From NCBI RefSeq assembly GCF_000980885.2, contig NZ_LBDA02000034.1:62001-126000 (forward strand): a DNA stretch of 64,000 bases. The letters are read 5' to 3'. The stretch is from Streptomyces malaysiense (GTDB lineage: Bacteria; Actinomycetota; Actinomycetes; Streptomycetales; Streptomycetaceae). Below, piece by piece: positions 26,442-35,122 of the stretch (positions within the stretch are counted from its first letter, which is position 1; the number at the start of each line of letters is the position of its first letter). The position numbers and the translations under genes are program-made. The notes below the pieces were generated by a model. That model saw only the letters and a list, made by a program, of their open reading frames with translations, made no database searches and was not told the origin of the DNA.

Positions 26442-26912
26442 ATGGAGATCGCGCTGCGGACCGTCCGCGACGAGGACCTGCCGTTGTTCTTCCGGCAGAT
26501 GACCGACCCGGTGGCCCTGCGGATGGCCGCGTTCGGCCCCCAGGACCCGGCCGACCGGGACGCCTTCGAGGCCCGTCTCAGACGGATCCGCGCCTCCCGT
26601 GACGTGCTGCGCACGGTGGTGGCCGACGGGCGGGTGGCCGGCAGCGCGGCGGTCTACGGGGAGCCCGGTGAGCGCGAGGTGACGTACTGGATCGACCGCG
26701 CCTACTGGGGCCGGGGCGTGGCGACGGCCGCGCTGCGCGCCCTACTCGCCGAGGTCCCCGAGCGGCCGCTGTACGCGCGGGCGGCGGCCGACAACACCGC
26801 CTCGCTGCGGGTCCTGGCCAAGTGCGGATTCCGCGAGTCCGTCCGGGCCCGGGGCTTCGCCAACGGCCGGGGCGAGGAGATCGAGGAGGTCGTGCTCGTC
26901 CTGGACGCATGA
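26442..26912 (+). CDS. GNAT-family N-acetyltransferase (RimJ/RimL-like)
   Basis: This 156-aa acetyltransferase has VRDEDLPLFFRQMTDPVALRM at the start, VTYWIDRAYWGRGVATAALR (acetyl-CoA loop) and ARAAADNTASLRVLAKCGF. These fit the RimJ/RimL type that acetylates protein N-termini or small amines. The target is unknown. It is divergent from the other GNAT with 160 bp between. A short distance downstream lies the penicillin-binding protein gene. Confidence 0.8.
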   Translation: MEIALRTVRDEDLPLFFRQMTDPVALRMAAFGPQDPADRDAFEARLRRIRASRDVLRTVVADGRVAGSAAVYGEPGEREVTYWIDRAYWGRGVATAALRALLAEVPERPLYARAAADNTASLRVLAKCGFRESVRARGFANGRGEEIEEVVLVLDA

Positions 26913-26930
26913 GCCACAGGCGCATGAGAA

Positions 26931-27037
26931 CGGGATGAACAGGTGTGCTCGGGATGAACGGGACATGAGAAATCCCGGCAGGAGGGAACGTCGGCGCCCC
27001 TCCCGGACGTCTTCCGTGCGGGATGAACGGGATGAAC
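26931..27037 (+). repeat. four copies of CGGGATGAAC around the PBP start
   Basis: CGGGATGAAC occurs at 26931, 26950, 27019 and 27028; the last two overlap by one base and contain the two possible PBP start codons (27023 and 27032). It may reflect slippage duplication at the gene start, and it creates decoy starts. The second copy opens a four-codon reading frame ending in TGA. Confidence 0.5.
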
Positions 27038-28489
27038 AAGACGATCAGGCGAGCGTCCGTCTTCTCGCTGCTGCTCGTGATCGCCCTGCTGGCCAGGGCG
27101 ACCTGGGTGCAGTTCTACGACGGACAGGCCCTCGCGGACGACACGAACAACCGGCGCAACGCGATCGAGACGTACTCGCAGCCGCTCGGGAACATCATCG
27201 TGGCCGGGAACGCCATCACCGGCTCGGCCCGGACCAAGGGAGGCGACCTCGCCTACAAGCGCACGTACAAGGACGGCAAGCTGTACGCGGCGGTGACCGG
27301 TTACGCCTCGCAGGCGTACGCGCCCACACAGCTGGAGGGCATCTACACGGATCTGCTCAACGGCACCGACCCGGGCCTGAAGACGGTGATGGACACCCTC
27401 ACCGGCGAGCGGGCCGACCCCGGCGACGTGGTCACCACCATCGACCCGGCGGTGCAGAAGGCCGCCTACGACGCGCTCGGCGACAAGAAGGGCGGGGCCG
27501 TCGCCATCGACCCGAAGACCGGCCGCATCCTGGCCGCCGTGTCGACACCGTCGTACGACCCCTCGGCCCTCACCGACGCCAACACGGCCGGCTCCGCCTG
27601 GCAGCGGCTCAACGCGGACCCGGACAAGCCGATGACCAACCGCGCGCTGCGCCAGCCGCTGCCGCCCGGCTCCACGTTCAAGCTGGTCGTGGCCTCGGCC
27701 GCGCTGGAGAGCGGGCTGTACAAGAACGTGGACCAGCACACCGACAGCCCCGACCCGTACCGGCTGCCGGGCACGGTGACCGACCTGGCCAACGAGAACC
27801 CCTCGGCGCCCTGCCGCAACGCCCCGATCCGGGTGGCGCTCCAGTACTCCTGCAACAACGTCTTCGCCAAGATGGCCGTCGACCTCGGCCAGGACAAGGT
27901 GCGGGCCATGGCGGAGAAGTACGGCTTCAACGACGACCACCAGGACGTGCCGGTGCGTGCCTACCCCAGCGTCTACCCGAAGGACATGAACAAGTCCTCG
28001 ACCGCGCTGACCGGCATCGGCCAGTACGACGTCACCGCGACCCCGCTCCAGATGGCCATGGTGTCCGCGGCGATCGCGAACGGCGGCGAGCTGCCCTCGC
28101 CGCACATGGTGTCCCGGACCGTGGACAGCGCCGGTGACGTGGTGCACGACTACGACGGCGACACCGGCAGCAAGCGGATCATCAGCGCCGGGACCGCGGC
28201 CCAGCTCCGGTCCGCCATGGAGACCGTGGTCAAGGACGGCACCGGCACCAACGCGCTGATCGACGGCGTGACCGTCGGCGGCAAGACCGGTACCGCGCAG
28301 CACGGCGAGAACAACAGCAAGACGCCGTACGCCTGGTTCACCTCGTTCGGCAAGTCCGACAGCACCGGCAAGGAGGTGGCCGTGGCCGTGATGGTCGAGC
28401 AGTCGGACGCGGCGCGCTCGGAGGTCAGCGGCAACGGGCTGGCGGCACCGGTGGCGCGGGCCATGATGGCGGCGGCGCTGAAGAAGTGA
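27023..28489 (+). CDS. class B penicillin-binding protein (PbpA-like transpeptidase)
   Basis: This 488-aa cell-wall transpeptidase has one N-terminal membrane anchor (~11-27), a dimerisation/pedestal domain (~30-140), then the D,D-transpeptidase. Catalytic motifs are Ser217-x-x-Lys220 (PPGSTFKL), Ser276-x-Asn278 (YSCNN) and KTG 421-423 (VGGKTGTAQHG). Such PBPs act in septal or polar peptidoglycan synthesis; this homologue stands apart from any dcw or ftsW genes. The start is at 27023 or 27032, both within the direct repeats. A strong terminator follows. Confidence 0.92.
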   Translation: MNGMNKTIRRASVFSLLLVIALLARATWVQFYDGQALADDTNNRRNAIETYSQPLGNIIVAGNAITGSARTKGGDLAYKRTYKDGKLYAAVTGYASQAYAPTQLEGIYTDLLNGTDPGLKTVMDTLTGERADPGDVVTTIDPAVQKAAYDALGDKKGGAVAIDPKTGRILAAVSTPSYDPSALTDANTAGSAWQRLNADPDKPMTNRALRQPLPPGSTFKLVVASAALESGLYKNVDQHTDSPDPYRLPGTVTDLANENPSAPCRNAPIRVALQYSCNNVFAKMAVDLGQDKVRAMAEKYGFNDDHQDVPVRAYPSVYPKDMNKSSTALTGIGQYDVTATPLQMAMVSAAIANGGELPSPHMVSRTVDSAGDVVHDYDGDTGSKRIISAGTAAQLRSAMETVVKDGTGTNALIDGVTVGGKTGTAQHGENNSKTPYAWFTSFGKSDSTGKEVAVAVMVEQSDAARSEVSGNGLAAPVARAMMAAALKK

Positions 28490-28521
28490 CGCGGGCGCGC
28501 CGCCGGCCGCCGGGAACCACC

Positions 28522-28569
28522 GCGCCCCCGCCACGGCGCCGCGACAGCGGCGGCCGGTGGCGGGGGCGC
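28522..28569. terminator. bidirectional terminator, 13-bp stem
   Basis: Perfect arms 28522-28534 and 28557-28569 flank a 22-nt GC-rich loop. It lies between the convergent PBP and acid phosphatase genes. Confidence 0.75.
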
Positions 28570-28615
28570 CGGACGTCAGCGGGGCCCGCGGGGCCCCGGA
28601 ACGCGCCGGGAGACC

Positions 28616-29413
28616 TCAGCCGACGAAGTACGTCGGGTTCGGCAGCTTGTACGTACGGCCGGAGTAGCCGCCGTCCAGGTCCGAGTACTGGTCGCCGAAG
28701 TCGGCGATGATCCGGTAACCGAGGTCGTTCTCGATGTGCTCGCGGGTACCGGCCTTGTACTGGACGGTCGTGCACTTCCAGGCACCCGGGGTGGCGCAGT
28801 CCTGGAGGTAGGCCGGCGGGTTGGCGGTGTCCTTGAGGAACATGTGGCCGGCGTCCAGGTTGACGTCGGCGCCGACCTTCTTCAGGTTGGCGACCGCGGC
28901 ATCGCGCTGCGCCTCGGTGAGGCCCGAGTTGTAGAAGACCGTGACGCCCTTGGACTGGGCGTAGCGGACCAGCTCGGGGCTGCCGAAGACGGCGGGACGG
29001 TTGGCCTGGCTGACGTAGTCGTTCCAGGTGGCCGAGCTGTAGCTGTAGTTGTTGCGCTTCTCGTAGTCGAGGCTCAGCAGCAGCGTGTCGTCGATGTCGA
29101 ACATGACGGCGGGCTTGCGGTGGTGCGCGCGCGAGGTACGGGCGGCCCGGTCGATGTACTTCTTGGCGTCCTTGTCGATCCGCGCCAGGTCCTTGGCGTA
29201 CGGGCTGGTCGGCGACGCCTGGTAGACGCCGTCGCTGTCGACGGTGGTGCCGTAGTAGGTGTCGATGTCCTTCGTCAGGAGCCCTATGTTGTAGGGCTCG
29301 TGGGTGGAGTTGGCCGTCGACTGACCGGCCGTGGCCGCGCCCGCGCCGTACAGGGCGGCACCGGCGACGACGCAGGCGGCGCCGGCGGCGGCCGCTCTGA
29401 GGGACTTCCGCAT
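28616..29413 (-). CDS. secreted HAD-superfamily class B-like acid phosphatase
   Basis: This 265-aa protein has a Sec signal (MRKSLRAAAAGAACVVAGAA..., cleavage near ATAG). The HAD nucleophile pair is Asp106-x-Asp108 (VMFDIDDTLLLSLDYEKR). VTVFYNSGLTEAQRDA matches HAD motif II, and IADFGDQYSDLDGG motif IV. It is probably an extracellular phosphomonoesterase. GGAG precedes ATG 29413. The body matches class B/C acid phosphatases in length. Confidence 0.88.
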   Translation of the reverse strand: MRKSLRAAAAGAACVVAGAALYGAGAATAGQSTANSTHEPYNIGLLTKDIDTYYGTTVDSDGVYQASPTSPYAKDLARIDKDAKKYIDRAARTSRAHHRKPAVMFDIDDTLLLSLDYEKRNNYSYSSATWNDYVSQANRPAVFGSPELVRYAQSKGVTVFYNSGLTEAQRDAAVANLKKVGADVNLDAGHMFLKDTANPPAYLQDCATPGAWKCTTVQYKAGTREHIENDLGYRIIADFGDQYSDLDGGYSGRTYKLPNPTYFVG

Positions 29414-29442
29414 GGATTCTCCGGATCTGGTGGCTAGAGTGA

Positions 29443-29455
29443 GTGACCAGGTCAC
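29443..29455. promoter_or_regulatory. 13-bp palindrome upstream of the acid phosphatase
   Basis: GTGACC-A-GGTCAC is a perfect palindrome 30 bp before the phosphatase ATG, where a repressor would block transcription. No named regulator is implied. Confidence 0.35.
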
Positions 29456-29597
29456 GGATTGTCTACGCGCATAACAAGCGGTACCGCGAGCCCTGTTATC
29501 CGATCGATACGGACGTCTTTTTCCGGCCATGTCCGAGCGGCCCACCGGAACTCCGCGTTCCGGCGTGGGAATTCGGGCCTGCCCGGATGCCGCCGGT

Positions 29598-30761
29598 TCA
29601 GCGCGTCGCCAGCGCCTCGCGTACCGCCGCGAGATCCCCGTCCGACGCCAACCCGGCGTGATAGAGCCGCAGTTCGGTGGCACCGGCCGTCCGGGCGCGG
29701 GCCGCGTCCGCCGCGAGGGTACGGGGGCTGCCGCCCATCCCGGAGACGACGGTGAAGTTGGCGGCCAGCACGGTCCGTTCGCCCGCGTGCGCCGCGAAGG
29801 GCGCCAGCGGGGCCGTACCCGCCGTGCAGGGGACCACGACGCCGTCGGCCACGGAGAGGATGTGGGCGGGGTCGACGCCCGCGTTCGCGCCGCAGTGCTC
29901 GGGGACGGGGTCGGCGTGCAGCAGGACCTGGAACCCGGCGGGCGCGGCGGCGCGTACGGCGGCCACGGCCTCCTCCTGGAGACCGCGGGCGACACCGCCC
30001 CGCCAGGCCCGGACGGCGGCGGCCCGTTCCTCGCCGAGCAGTTCCGCCACCATCGGCAGCCCCCGGTCGGCCGCCGCACCCCGCCACAGCGGCTCCAGGG
30101 CGGCCCGCACGGCCGATGCCAGCTCCCCGGCGTCCAGGCCCTGTTCGCCGTAGCCCGTACGGCACGCGGGACAGAAGCACAGGGACATCAGGTACTCCCC
30201 GGCCTCCCCCAGGGGCACTCCGGAGATCTTGTCGTGCGCGTGCAGGTGCGGCAGTCCGTACCAGCCGAGGGACTCCAGCTCGGTGCCCCGCGCGCCGGGC
30301 CGTACGGCGGCCTCGGCGGCGAGGTCGGTGAGGTAGGCGCGGGTGGCCTGCTGCGCGATGCAGGGCGCCCACGGGTAGCGGTCGCCGTAGGCGTTGCGGA
30401 CGGAGGTGTCCGGATGCTCCGCGCCCAGGCGGGAGTTGTGCGCGAGGACCACCCAGGTGTGCACCGCGAGACCGGCGCCGGCGAGCGCCCGCGCGGCCTC
30501 GCCGTGCGCGTCTCCCGGGGCCCAGGGGCCGGCCGGGTACGGGCGCGGGATGCGGCCGGTCCAGTGGTCGCCCGGCGGGTAGAGGACGGCCGCGTGCTCG
30601 GCGGTGACGACGCGGTGGCGGGGGTGGCGCGGGGTCAGGGCGCGGGTGGAGTGGTAGGCGGCGGCGAGGGTCACCTGCTCGACACCGAGCCCGGCGATCC
30701 GGGCGGGGGCGTCGGGGTCCCCGTTGACGTCCCAGGGGTAGACGAACGCGGCGGCCTTCAA
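29598..30761 (-). CDS. unknown protein, possibly TIM-barrel glycoside-hydrolase-like
   Basis: This 387-aa protein has no family I can name surely. It starts AAAFVYPWDVNGDPDAPARI, has HTWVVLAHNSRLG, a Cys cluster LCFCPACRTGYGEQG and VLLHADPVPEHCGAN. These resemble TIM-barrel proteins annotated as glycosyl-hydrolase-like. There is no signal peptide. TTG 30761 is chosen because GAGGAG sits 5 nt upstream and because the promoter and operator (30794-30845) lie just before it. An ATG at 30806 would fall inside the operator. It is divergent from a DeoR/sugar-ABC operon and probably in the same pathway. Confidence 0.7.
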   Translation of the reverse strand: MKAAAFVYPWDVNGDPDAPARIAGLGVEQVTLAAAYHSTRALTPRHPRHRVVTAEHAAVLYPPGDHWTGRIPRPYPAGPWAPGDAHGEAARALAGAGLAVHTWVVLAHNSRLGAEHPDTSVRNAYGDRYPWAPCIAQQATRAYLTDLAAEAAVRPGARGTELESLGWYGLPHLHAHDKISGVPLGEAGEYLMSLCFCPACRTGYGEQGLDAGELASAVRAALEPLWRGAAADRGLPMVAELLGEERAAAVRAWRGGVARGLQEEAVAAVRAAAPAGFQVLLHADPVPEHCGANAGVDPAHILSVADGVVVPCTAGTAPLAPFAAHAGERTVLAANFTVVSGMGGSPRTLAADAARARTAGATELRLYHAGLASDGDLAAVREALATR

Positions 30762-30793
30762 CCGGACTCCTCGACGTGCGTTCCCGTGACCGT

Positions 30794-30811
30794 CGTTCAT
30801 GTTCATGAACG
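30794..30811. promoter_or_regulatory. 18-bp perfect operator palindrome
   Basis: CGTTCATG-TT-CATGAACG is fully symmetric. It begins right after the -10 box of the minus-strand promoter, covering the expected transcription start of the unknown gene at 29598-30761. That is a textbook repressor position; the divergent DeoR-family gene is the obvious candidate regulator, which is inference. Confidence 0.7.
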
Positions 30812-30816
30812 GCCTC

Positions 30817-30845
30817 ACGCTAGGGGGGCCGCTCGGGGCGGTCAA
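30817..30845 (-). promoter_or_regulatory. HrdB-type promoter, minus strand
   Basis: A -35 TTGACC (30840-30845), a spacer of exactly 17 bp and a -10 TAGCGT (30817-30822) match the principal streptomycete promoter consensus. Transcription should start near 30810, within the operator, giving a ~49-nt leader to the TTG start. Confidence 0.75.
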
Positions 30846-30923
30846 CACCGGACGCCTCCGGGCGGCGCCGGGCCGCACCGCGCCGTACCGGACCCCACCG
30901 CGCCGGGCCGGAACGGGCGGACG

Positions 30924-30949
30924 GGCGCCGGACGGGCCCGTCCGGCGCC
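30924..30949. repeat. 26-bp perfect palindrome
   Basis: Thirteen base pairs on each side of the centre 30936/30937 are complementary without a loop (core GACGGGCCCGTC). It lies between the two divergent promoters, in DNA not expected to be transcribed from either. It could be a strong regulator site or cruciform-forming insulator. The flanks are also rich in GGGC/GCCC. The rest of the 383-bp gene-free stretch 30762-31144 holds the two promoters and the operator. Confidence 0.75.
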
Positions 30950-31067
30950 GCATCCGGGCACGCGGGCCGCCCGTTCCCACCCCGGCGCGTGCCGCCGCGC
31001 AGGTCCGCGGTGGGCGGCAGGCGTGGCGAACGGGCCCAAGCGGGCAGCATCGGGCGGGCAACAGGCC

Positions 31068-31096
31068 TGGTCAGGGTGGCGGACCGACGGTACAAC
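31068..31096 (+). promoter_or_regulatory. candidate promoter of the DeoR gene
   Basis: TGGTCA (31068-31073), a 17-bp spacer and TACAAC (31091-31096) precede the DeoR-type gene by ~48 bp. A 12-bp palindrome GCCCGAACGGGC (31108-31119) follows the likely transcription start and could be an autoregulatory site. Confidence 0.45.
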
Positions 31097-31144
31097 TTCC
31101 CCCATGGGCCCGAACGGGCGGTTCCACGGAGGGAGGGTGACGGG

Positions 31145-31912
31145 ATGACCGGTACGGCGGAGGAACGCCGGCGCGAGATCGTGCGGGCCGCGCGCGCCAC
31201 CGGCTCGGTCGATGTCACCGCGCTCGCCGCCGGGCTGGGCGTGGCCAAGGAGACCGTCCGGCGCGATCTGCGCGCTCTGGAGGAACACGGGCTGGTCCGC
31301 CGCACCCATGGCGGGGCCTACCCGGTGGAGAGCGCCGGCTTCGAGACCACGCTGGCCTTCCGGGCCACCAGCCAGGTGCCCGAGAAGCGCCGGATCGCCG
31401 TCGCGGCGGCCGAGTTGCTGGGCGACGCCGAGACCGTCTTCGTCGACGAGGGCTTCACCCCGCAGCTCATCGCCGAGGCCCTGCCGAGGGACCGGCCGCT
31501 GACCGTGGTCACCGCGTCCCTCCCGGTCGCGGGCGCCCTCGCCGGGGCGGACCACGTCCAGGTGCTGCTCCTCGGCGGCCGGGTACGGGCCGGCACGCTG
31601 GCCACCGTCGACCACTGGACGACGACGATGCTGTCCGGCTTCGTCCTCGACCTCGCCTATGTCGGCGCCAACGGCATCTCCCGCGAACACGGCCTGACCA
31701 CGCCCGATCCGGCGGTCGGCGAGGTCAAGGCGCGGGCGATGCGGGCGGCGCGGCGCACCGTGTTCGCGGGCGTGCACACCAAGTTCGGCGCGGCGAGCTT
31801 CTGCCGGTTCGCGGAGGTCGGCGCGCTGGAGGCGATCGTGACCAGCCTCCAGCTCCCCGCGGCCGAGGCCCACCGCTACGCCCTGCTGGGCCCGCAGGTC
31901 GTCCGGGTCTGA
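31145..31912 (+). CDS. DeoR-family sugar-responsive repressor
   Basis: This 255-aa protein has an N-terminal DeoR helix-turn-helix (SVDVTALAAGLGVAKETVRRDL, then LEEHGLVRRTHGGAYPVES). A DeoRC sugar-phosphate-binding domain follows (VFVDEGFTPQLIAEAL, VVTASLPVAGAL, LAYVGANGISREHGLT). Members usually sense phosphorylated sugars. GGAGGG precedes ATG 31145. It heads an apparent operon with a sugar ABC importer and dehydrogenase and faces the unknown gene, so it probably represses both. Confidence 0.9.
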   Translation: MTGTAEERRREIVRAARATGSVDVTALAAGLGVAKETVRRDLRALEEHGLVRRTHGGAYPVESAGFETTLAFRATSQVPEKRRIAVAAAELLGDAETVFVDEGFTPQLIAEALPRDRPLTVVTASLPVAGALAGADHVQVLLLGGRVRAGTLATVDHWTTTMLSGFVLDLAYVGANGISREHGLTTPDPAVGEVKARAMRAARRTVFAGVHTKFGAASFCRFAEVGALEAIVTSLQLPAAEAHRYALLGPQVVRV

Positions 31913-31995
31913 GACGCCCGGCTCCCGGTCCCCTCCCCCTGGGCGTGCTCGGCCCATCGACACCCCTTATATCCCCATACATCCAGGAGTGATCC

Positions 31996-33366
31996 ATGCG
32001 CACCCCGAGCCGACGGAGGCCGCGAGCCACGCTCGTCCTGGCCGCCGCAGGGACGCTGCTCACCCCCCTGCTGTCCGGCTGCTGGGTCGGGGCGGGCGGA
32101 GCCGGATCAGGCGGCGACTCGATCAACGTACTGATGGTCAACAACCCCCAGATGGTGGAGCTCCAGAAGCTCACCGCCACGCACTTCACCAAGGAGACCG
32201 GCATCAAGGTGAACTTCACCGTGCTGCCGGAGAACGACGTCCGCGACAAGATCAGCCAGGACTTCGCCAACCAGGCGGGCCAGTACGACGTCGCCACCCT
32301 GTCCAACTACGAGATCCCGATCTACGCCCGCAACGGCTGGCTGCGCCCGATGGACGGCTACGTCGCGAAGGACCCCTCGTACGACGAGAAGGACGTACTG
32401 GCGCCGATGCGCGCCTCCCTGACCGGCGACGACGGCAAGCTCTACGGGCAGCCCTTCTACGGCGAGTCGTCCTTCCTGATGTACCGCAAGGACGTGTTCG
32501 CGGCGAAGGGCCTGACCATGCCCGCCCACCCCACCTGGCAGCAGGTGGCCGCCCTCGCCGCGAAGGCGGACGGCGCGCGGCCCGGCATGCGGGGCATCTG
32601 CCTGCGCGGGCTGCCCGGCTGGGGCGAGATGGCCGCGCCGCTGACCACGGTCGTGAACACCTTCGGCGGCACCTGGTTCGACAAGGACTGGAAGGCACGA
32701 CTGGACTCGCCCGCCTTCCGCGAGGCGACGAAGTTCTACGTCGGCCTGGTCCGCGCGCACGGCGAGTCCGGCGCCGCGCAGTCCGGGTTCGCCGAGTGCC
32801 TGAACGACATGACGCAGGGCAAGGTCGCCATGTGGTACGACGCCACCTCGGCGGCCGGCTCCCTGGAGGCCAAGGGCTCCCCGGTCAAGGGCAAGCTCGG
32901 CTACGCGCCCGCCCCGGTCGAGCGGACCGAGTCCTCCGGCTGGCTCTACACCTGGGCCTGGGGCATCCAGCACGCCTCCCACAATCCCGACAAGGCGTGG
33001 AAGTTCGTCTCCTGGGCGTCGGGCAAGGAGTACGAACAGCTGGTCGGGAAGACCAGCGGCTGGCCGGACGTCCCGGCGGGCAAACGGGCCTCGACGTACG
33101 AGAACGCCGACTACCGCCGGTCCGCCGCCGCCTTCCAGGAGATGACCCGGCGGGCCATCGAGAGCAGCCGCCCGGACGACCCCGGCGTGCAGCCCCGTCC
33201 CGCGCCCGGCATCCAGTTCGTCGACATCCCCGAGTTCACCGACCTCGGCACCAAGGTCTCCCAGGAGATCAGCGCGGCCATCGCCGGACGCCAGTCCGTC
33301 GACACGGCCCTGAGGAAGTCCCAGCAGCTCGCCGAGAAGATCTCCAAGGAGTACGAGGGACGATGA
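31996..33366 (+). CDS. carbohydrate ABC transporter substrate-binding lipoprotein
   Basis: This 456-aa lipoprotein has lipobox LLSGC (Cys29). It is a family 1 solute-binding protein of the sorbitol/mannitol or sugar type (INVLMVNNPQMVELQKL, YDVATLSNYEIPIYARNGW, GKLYGQPFYGESSFLMYRKD). CAGGAG precedes the ATG. It is 83 bp after the DeoR gene and overlaps the first permease by ATGA. Polyol binding is inferred from the dehydrogenase at the operon end. Confidence 0.9.
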   Translation: MRTPSRRRPRATLVLAAAGTLLTPLLSGCWVGAGGAGSGGDSINVLMVNNPQMVELQKLTATHFTKETGIKVNFTVLPENDVRDKISQDFANQAGQYDVATLSNYEIPIYARNGWLRPMDGYVAKDPSYDEKDVLAPMRASLTGDDGKLYGQPFYGESSFLMYRKDVFAAKGLTMPAHPTWQQVAALAAKADGARPGMRGICLRGLPGWGEMAAPLTTVVNTFGGTWFDKDWKARLDSPAFREATKFYVGLVRAHGESGAAQSGFAECLNDMTQGKVAMWYDATSAAGSLEAKGSPVKGKLGYAPAPVERTESSGWLYTWAWGIQHASHNPDKAWKFVSWASGKEYEQLVGKTSGWPDVPAGKRASTYENADYRRSAAAFQEMTRRAIESSRPDDPGVQPRPAPGIQFVDIPEFTDLGTKVSQEISAAIAGRQSVDTALRKSQQLAEKISKEYEGR

Positions 33367-34301
33367 CCGCCACCACCACGGCCCCGTACGCGGCCGCCCC
33401 CGCGCGCCCGCTGAAACGGCCCCCGGCCCGGCTGCGCGCCTGGGCCACCCGGGCCCCGCTGCTCCCCGCCCTCGTCTTCATGATCGTGGTCACCCAACTG
33501 CCCTTCGTGGCCACGCTGGTGATCTCCTTCTTCGACTGGAACGCCCTCTACCCGAAGGCCCGCCGCTTCACCGGCCTCGCCAACTACCGCCAGGTGCTGA
33601 CCGACGCCGGCCTGCGCCACTCGGTGTGGACGACGGTCCTGCTCACCGTGGCGGTAGTGCTGGCCAGCCTGGTCCTCGGACTGCTCCTCGCCCTGCTCCT
33701 GGACCGGCGCTTTTGCGGCCGGGGTGTCGTGCGCACCCTGCTGATCGCGCCCTTCCTGGTGGTCCCGGTGGCCGCCGCGCTGCTGTGGAAGCACGTGCTC
33801 TACAACCCGGAGTACGGCCTGCTCAACGGGCTGCTGCACTACGTCGGCGGGCCCCAGCCGGACTGGATCTCGCACTCCCCGCTGATCGCGGTGGAGGCGT
33901 CCCTGGTGTGGCAGTGGACGCCGTTCATGATGCTGATCCTGCTGGCCGGGCTGCAGAGCCGGGACCGGGAGCAGATCGAGGCGGCCCGGGTCGACGGCGC
34001 GGGCGACTGGCAGATCTTCCGCCATCTCACCCTGCCCCACCTGCGCCGCTACCTCGAACTGGGTGCCCTGCTCGGCTCGATCTACATCGTGCAGAACTTC
34101 GACGCGGTGTTCACCATCACGTCCGGGGGCCTCGGCACGGCGAATCTGCCGTACACCGTCTACCAGAGCTTCTACCAGGCCCATGAGAACGGCCTCGCCT
34201 CGGCCGCCGGCGTCCTGGTCGTCATCGGCTCCATCGTCATCGCGACCTTCGCCCTGCGCGTGGTGTCGTCCCTGTTCCGCGAGGAGGTGGGCCGCTCATG
34301 A
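33363..34301 (+). CDS. sugar ABC transporter permease (MalF-type)
   Basis: This 312-aa membrane protein has six hydrophobic helices and an EAA loop REQIEAARVDGAGDWQIFRHL. The cytoplasmic N-terminus is Ala/Pro rich. ATG 33363 is within the ATGA overlap with the binding protein, and its stop overlaps the next permease the same way, so the three genes are tightly coupled. Confidence 0.93.
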   Translation: MTATTTAPYAAAPARPLKRPPARLRAWATRAPLLPALVFMIVVTQLPFVATLVISFFDWNALYPKARRFTGLANYRQVLTDAGLRHSVWTTVLLTVAVVLASLVLGLLLALLLDRRFCGRGVVRTLLIAPFLVVPVAAALLWKHVLYNPEYGLLNGLLHYVGGPQPDWISHSPLIAVEASLVWQWTPFMMLILLAGLQSRDREQIEAARVDGAGDWQIFRHLTLPHLRRYLELGALLGSIYIVQNFDAVFTITSGGLGTANLPYTVYQSFYQAHENGLASAAGVLVVIGSIVIATFALRVVSSLFREEVGRS

Positions 34302-35122
34302 CCGCGCTGCGACGTCACGGTCTCGGCCTGGTGGCCTGGCTGGCCGGCATCGTCTTCTTCCTGCCCATCGCCTGGATGGCGCTGACGTCCTTCCACTCCG
34401 AGCAGGACGCGGCGACCAACCCGCCGTCCTTCGGCGCCGCCCTCACCCTGGACGGCTACCGCGAGTTCTTCGGCGTCGGCGGCGGGGCGAGCCCCTGGCC
34501 CGCGCTGATCAACTCGGCGGTGGCATCGGTGGCCTCCACGCTCTTCGTGCTGCTGCTCGCTCTCCCCGCCGCCTACGCGCTGTCGATCCGGCCGGTGCGC
34601 AAATGGACGGACGTGCTGTTCTTCTTCCTGTCCACGAAGATGCTCCCCGCCGTCGCGGGGCTGCTGCCCGTCTACCTGTTCGCCAAGCACACCGGGACGC
34701 TCGACGACATCTGGCTGCTGGTCGTCCTCTACACCGCGATGAACCTGCCGATCGCCGTGTGGATGATGCAGTCCTTCCTCGCCGAGGTGCCGGTCGCGGT
34801 GATCGAGGCGGCCCGGGTGGACGGGGCCCGGCTGCCGACGATCCTCGCGCGGGTCGTCGCCCCCATCGCGCTGCCCGGTATCGCGGCGACGGCCCTGATC
34901 TGCTTCATCTTCAGCTGGAACGAACTGCTGTTCGCCCGGGTGCTCACCGGCGTCGTCGCCGAGACCGCGCCCGTCTTCCTGACCGGCTTCATCACCAGTC
35001 AGGGCCTGTTCCTGGCCAAGGTGTGCGCCGCCTCGCTCGTCATCTCCCTGCCGGTGCTCGCCGCGGGGTTCGCCGCCCAGGACAAGCTGGTCCAGGGCCT
35101 GTCGTTGGGAGCCGTGAAATGA
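34298..35122 (+). CDS. sugar ABC transporter permease (MalG-type)
   Basis: This 274-aa second permease has the EAA loop VAVIEAARVDGARLPTILARV and helices along the whole length. It pairs with the preceding permease. No ATPase gene is in the operon. Streptomycete sugar importers commonly share the distant ATPase MsiK, so its absence is expected rather than a defect. Confidence 0.93.
   Translation: MTALRRHGLGLVAWLAGIVFFLPIAWMALTSFHSEQDAATNPPSFGAALTLDGYREFFGVGGGASPWPALINSAVASVASTLFVLLLALPAAYALSIRPVRKWTDVLFFFLSTKMLPAVAGLLPVYLFAKHTGTLDDIWLLVVLYTAMNLPIAVWMMQSFLAEVPVAVIEAARVDGARLPTILARVVAPIALPGIAATALICFIFSWNELLFARVLTGVVAETAPVFLTGFITSQGLFLAKVCAASLVISLPVLAAGFAAQDKLVQGLSLGAVK

Noticed and set aside
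26702..28534. 610-aa minus-strand frame opposite the PBP gene
   Set aside because: It is a shadow frame rich in Gly/Arg/Val with no fold; the PBP has all catalytic motifs.
30762..31061. N-terminal extension of the unknown protein to 487 aa
   Set aside because: It would run through the promoter, operator and palindrome, is Arg/Pro-rich and has no ribosome-binding site.
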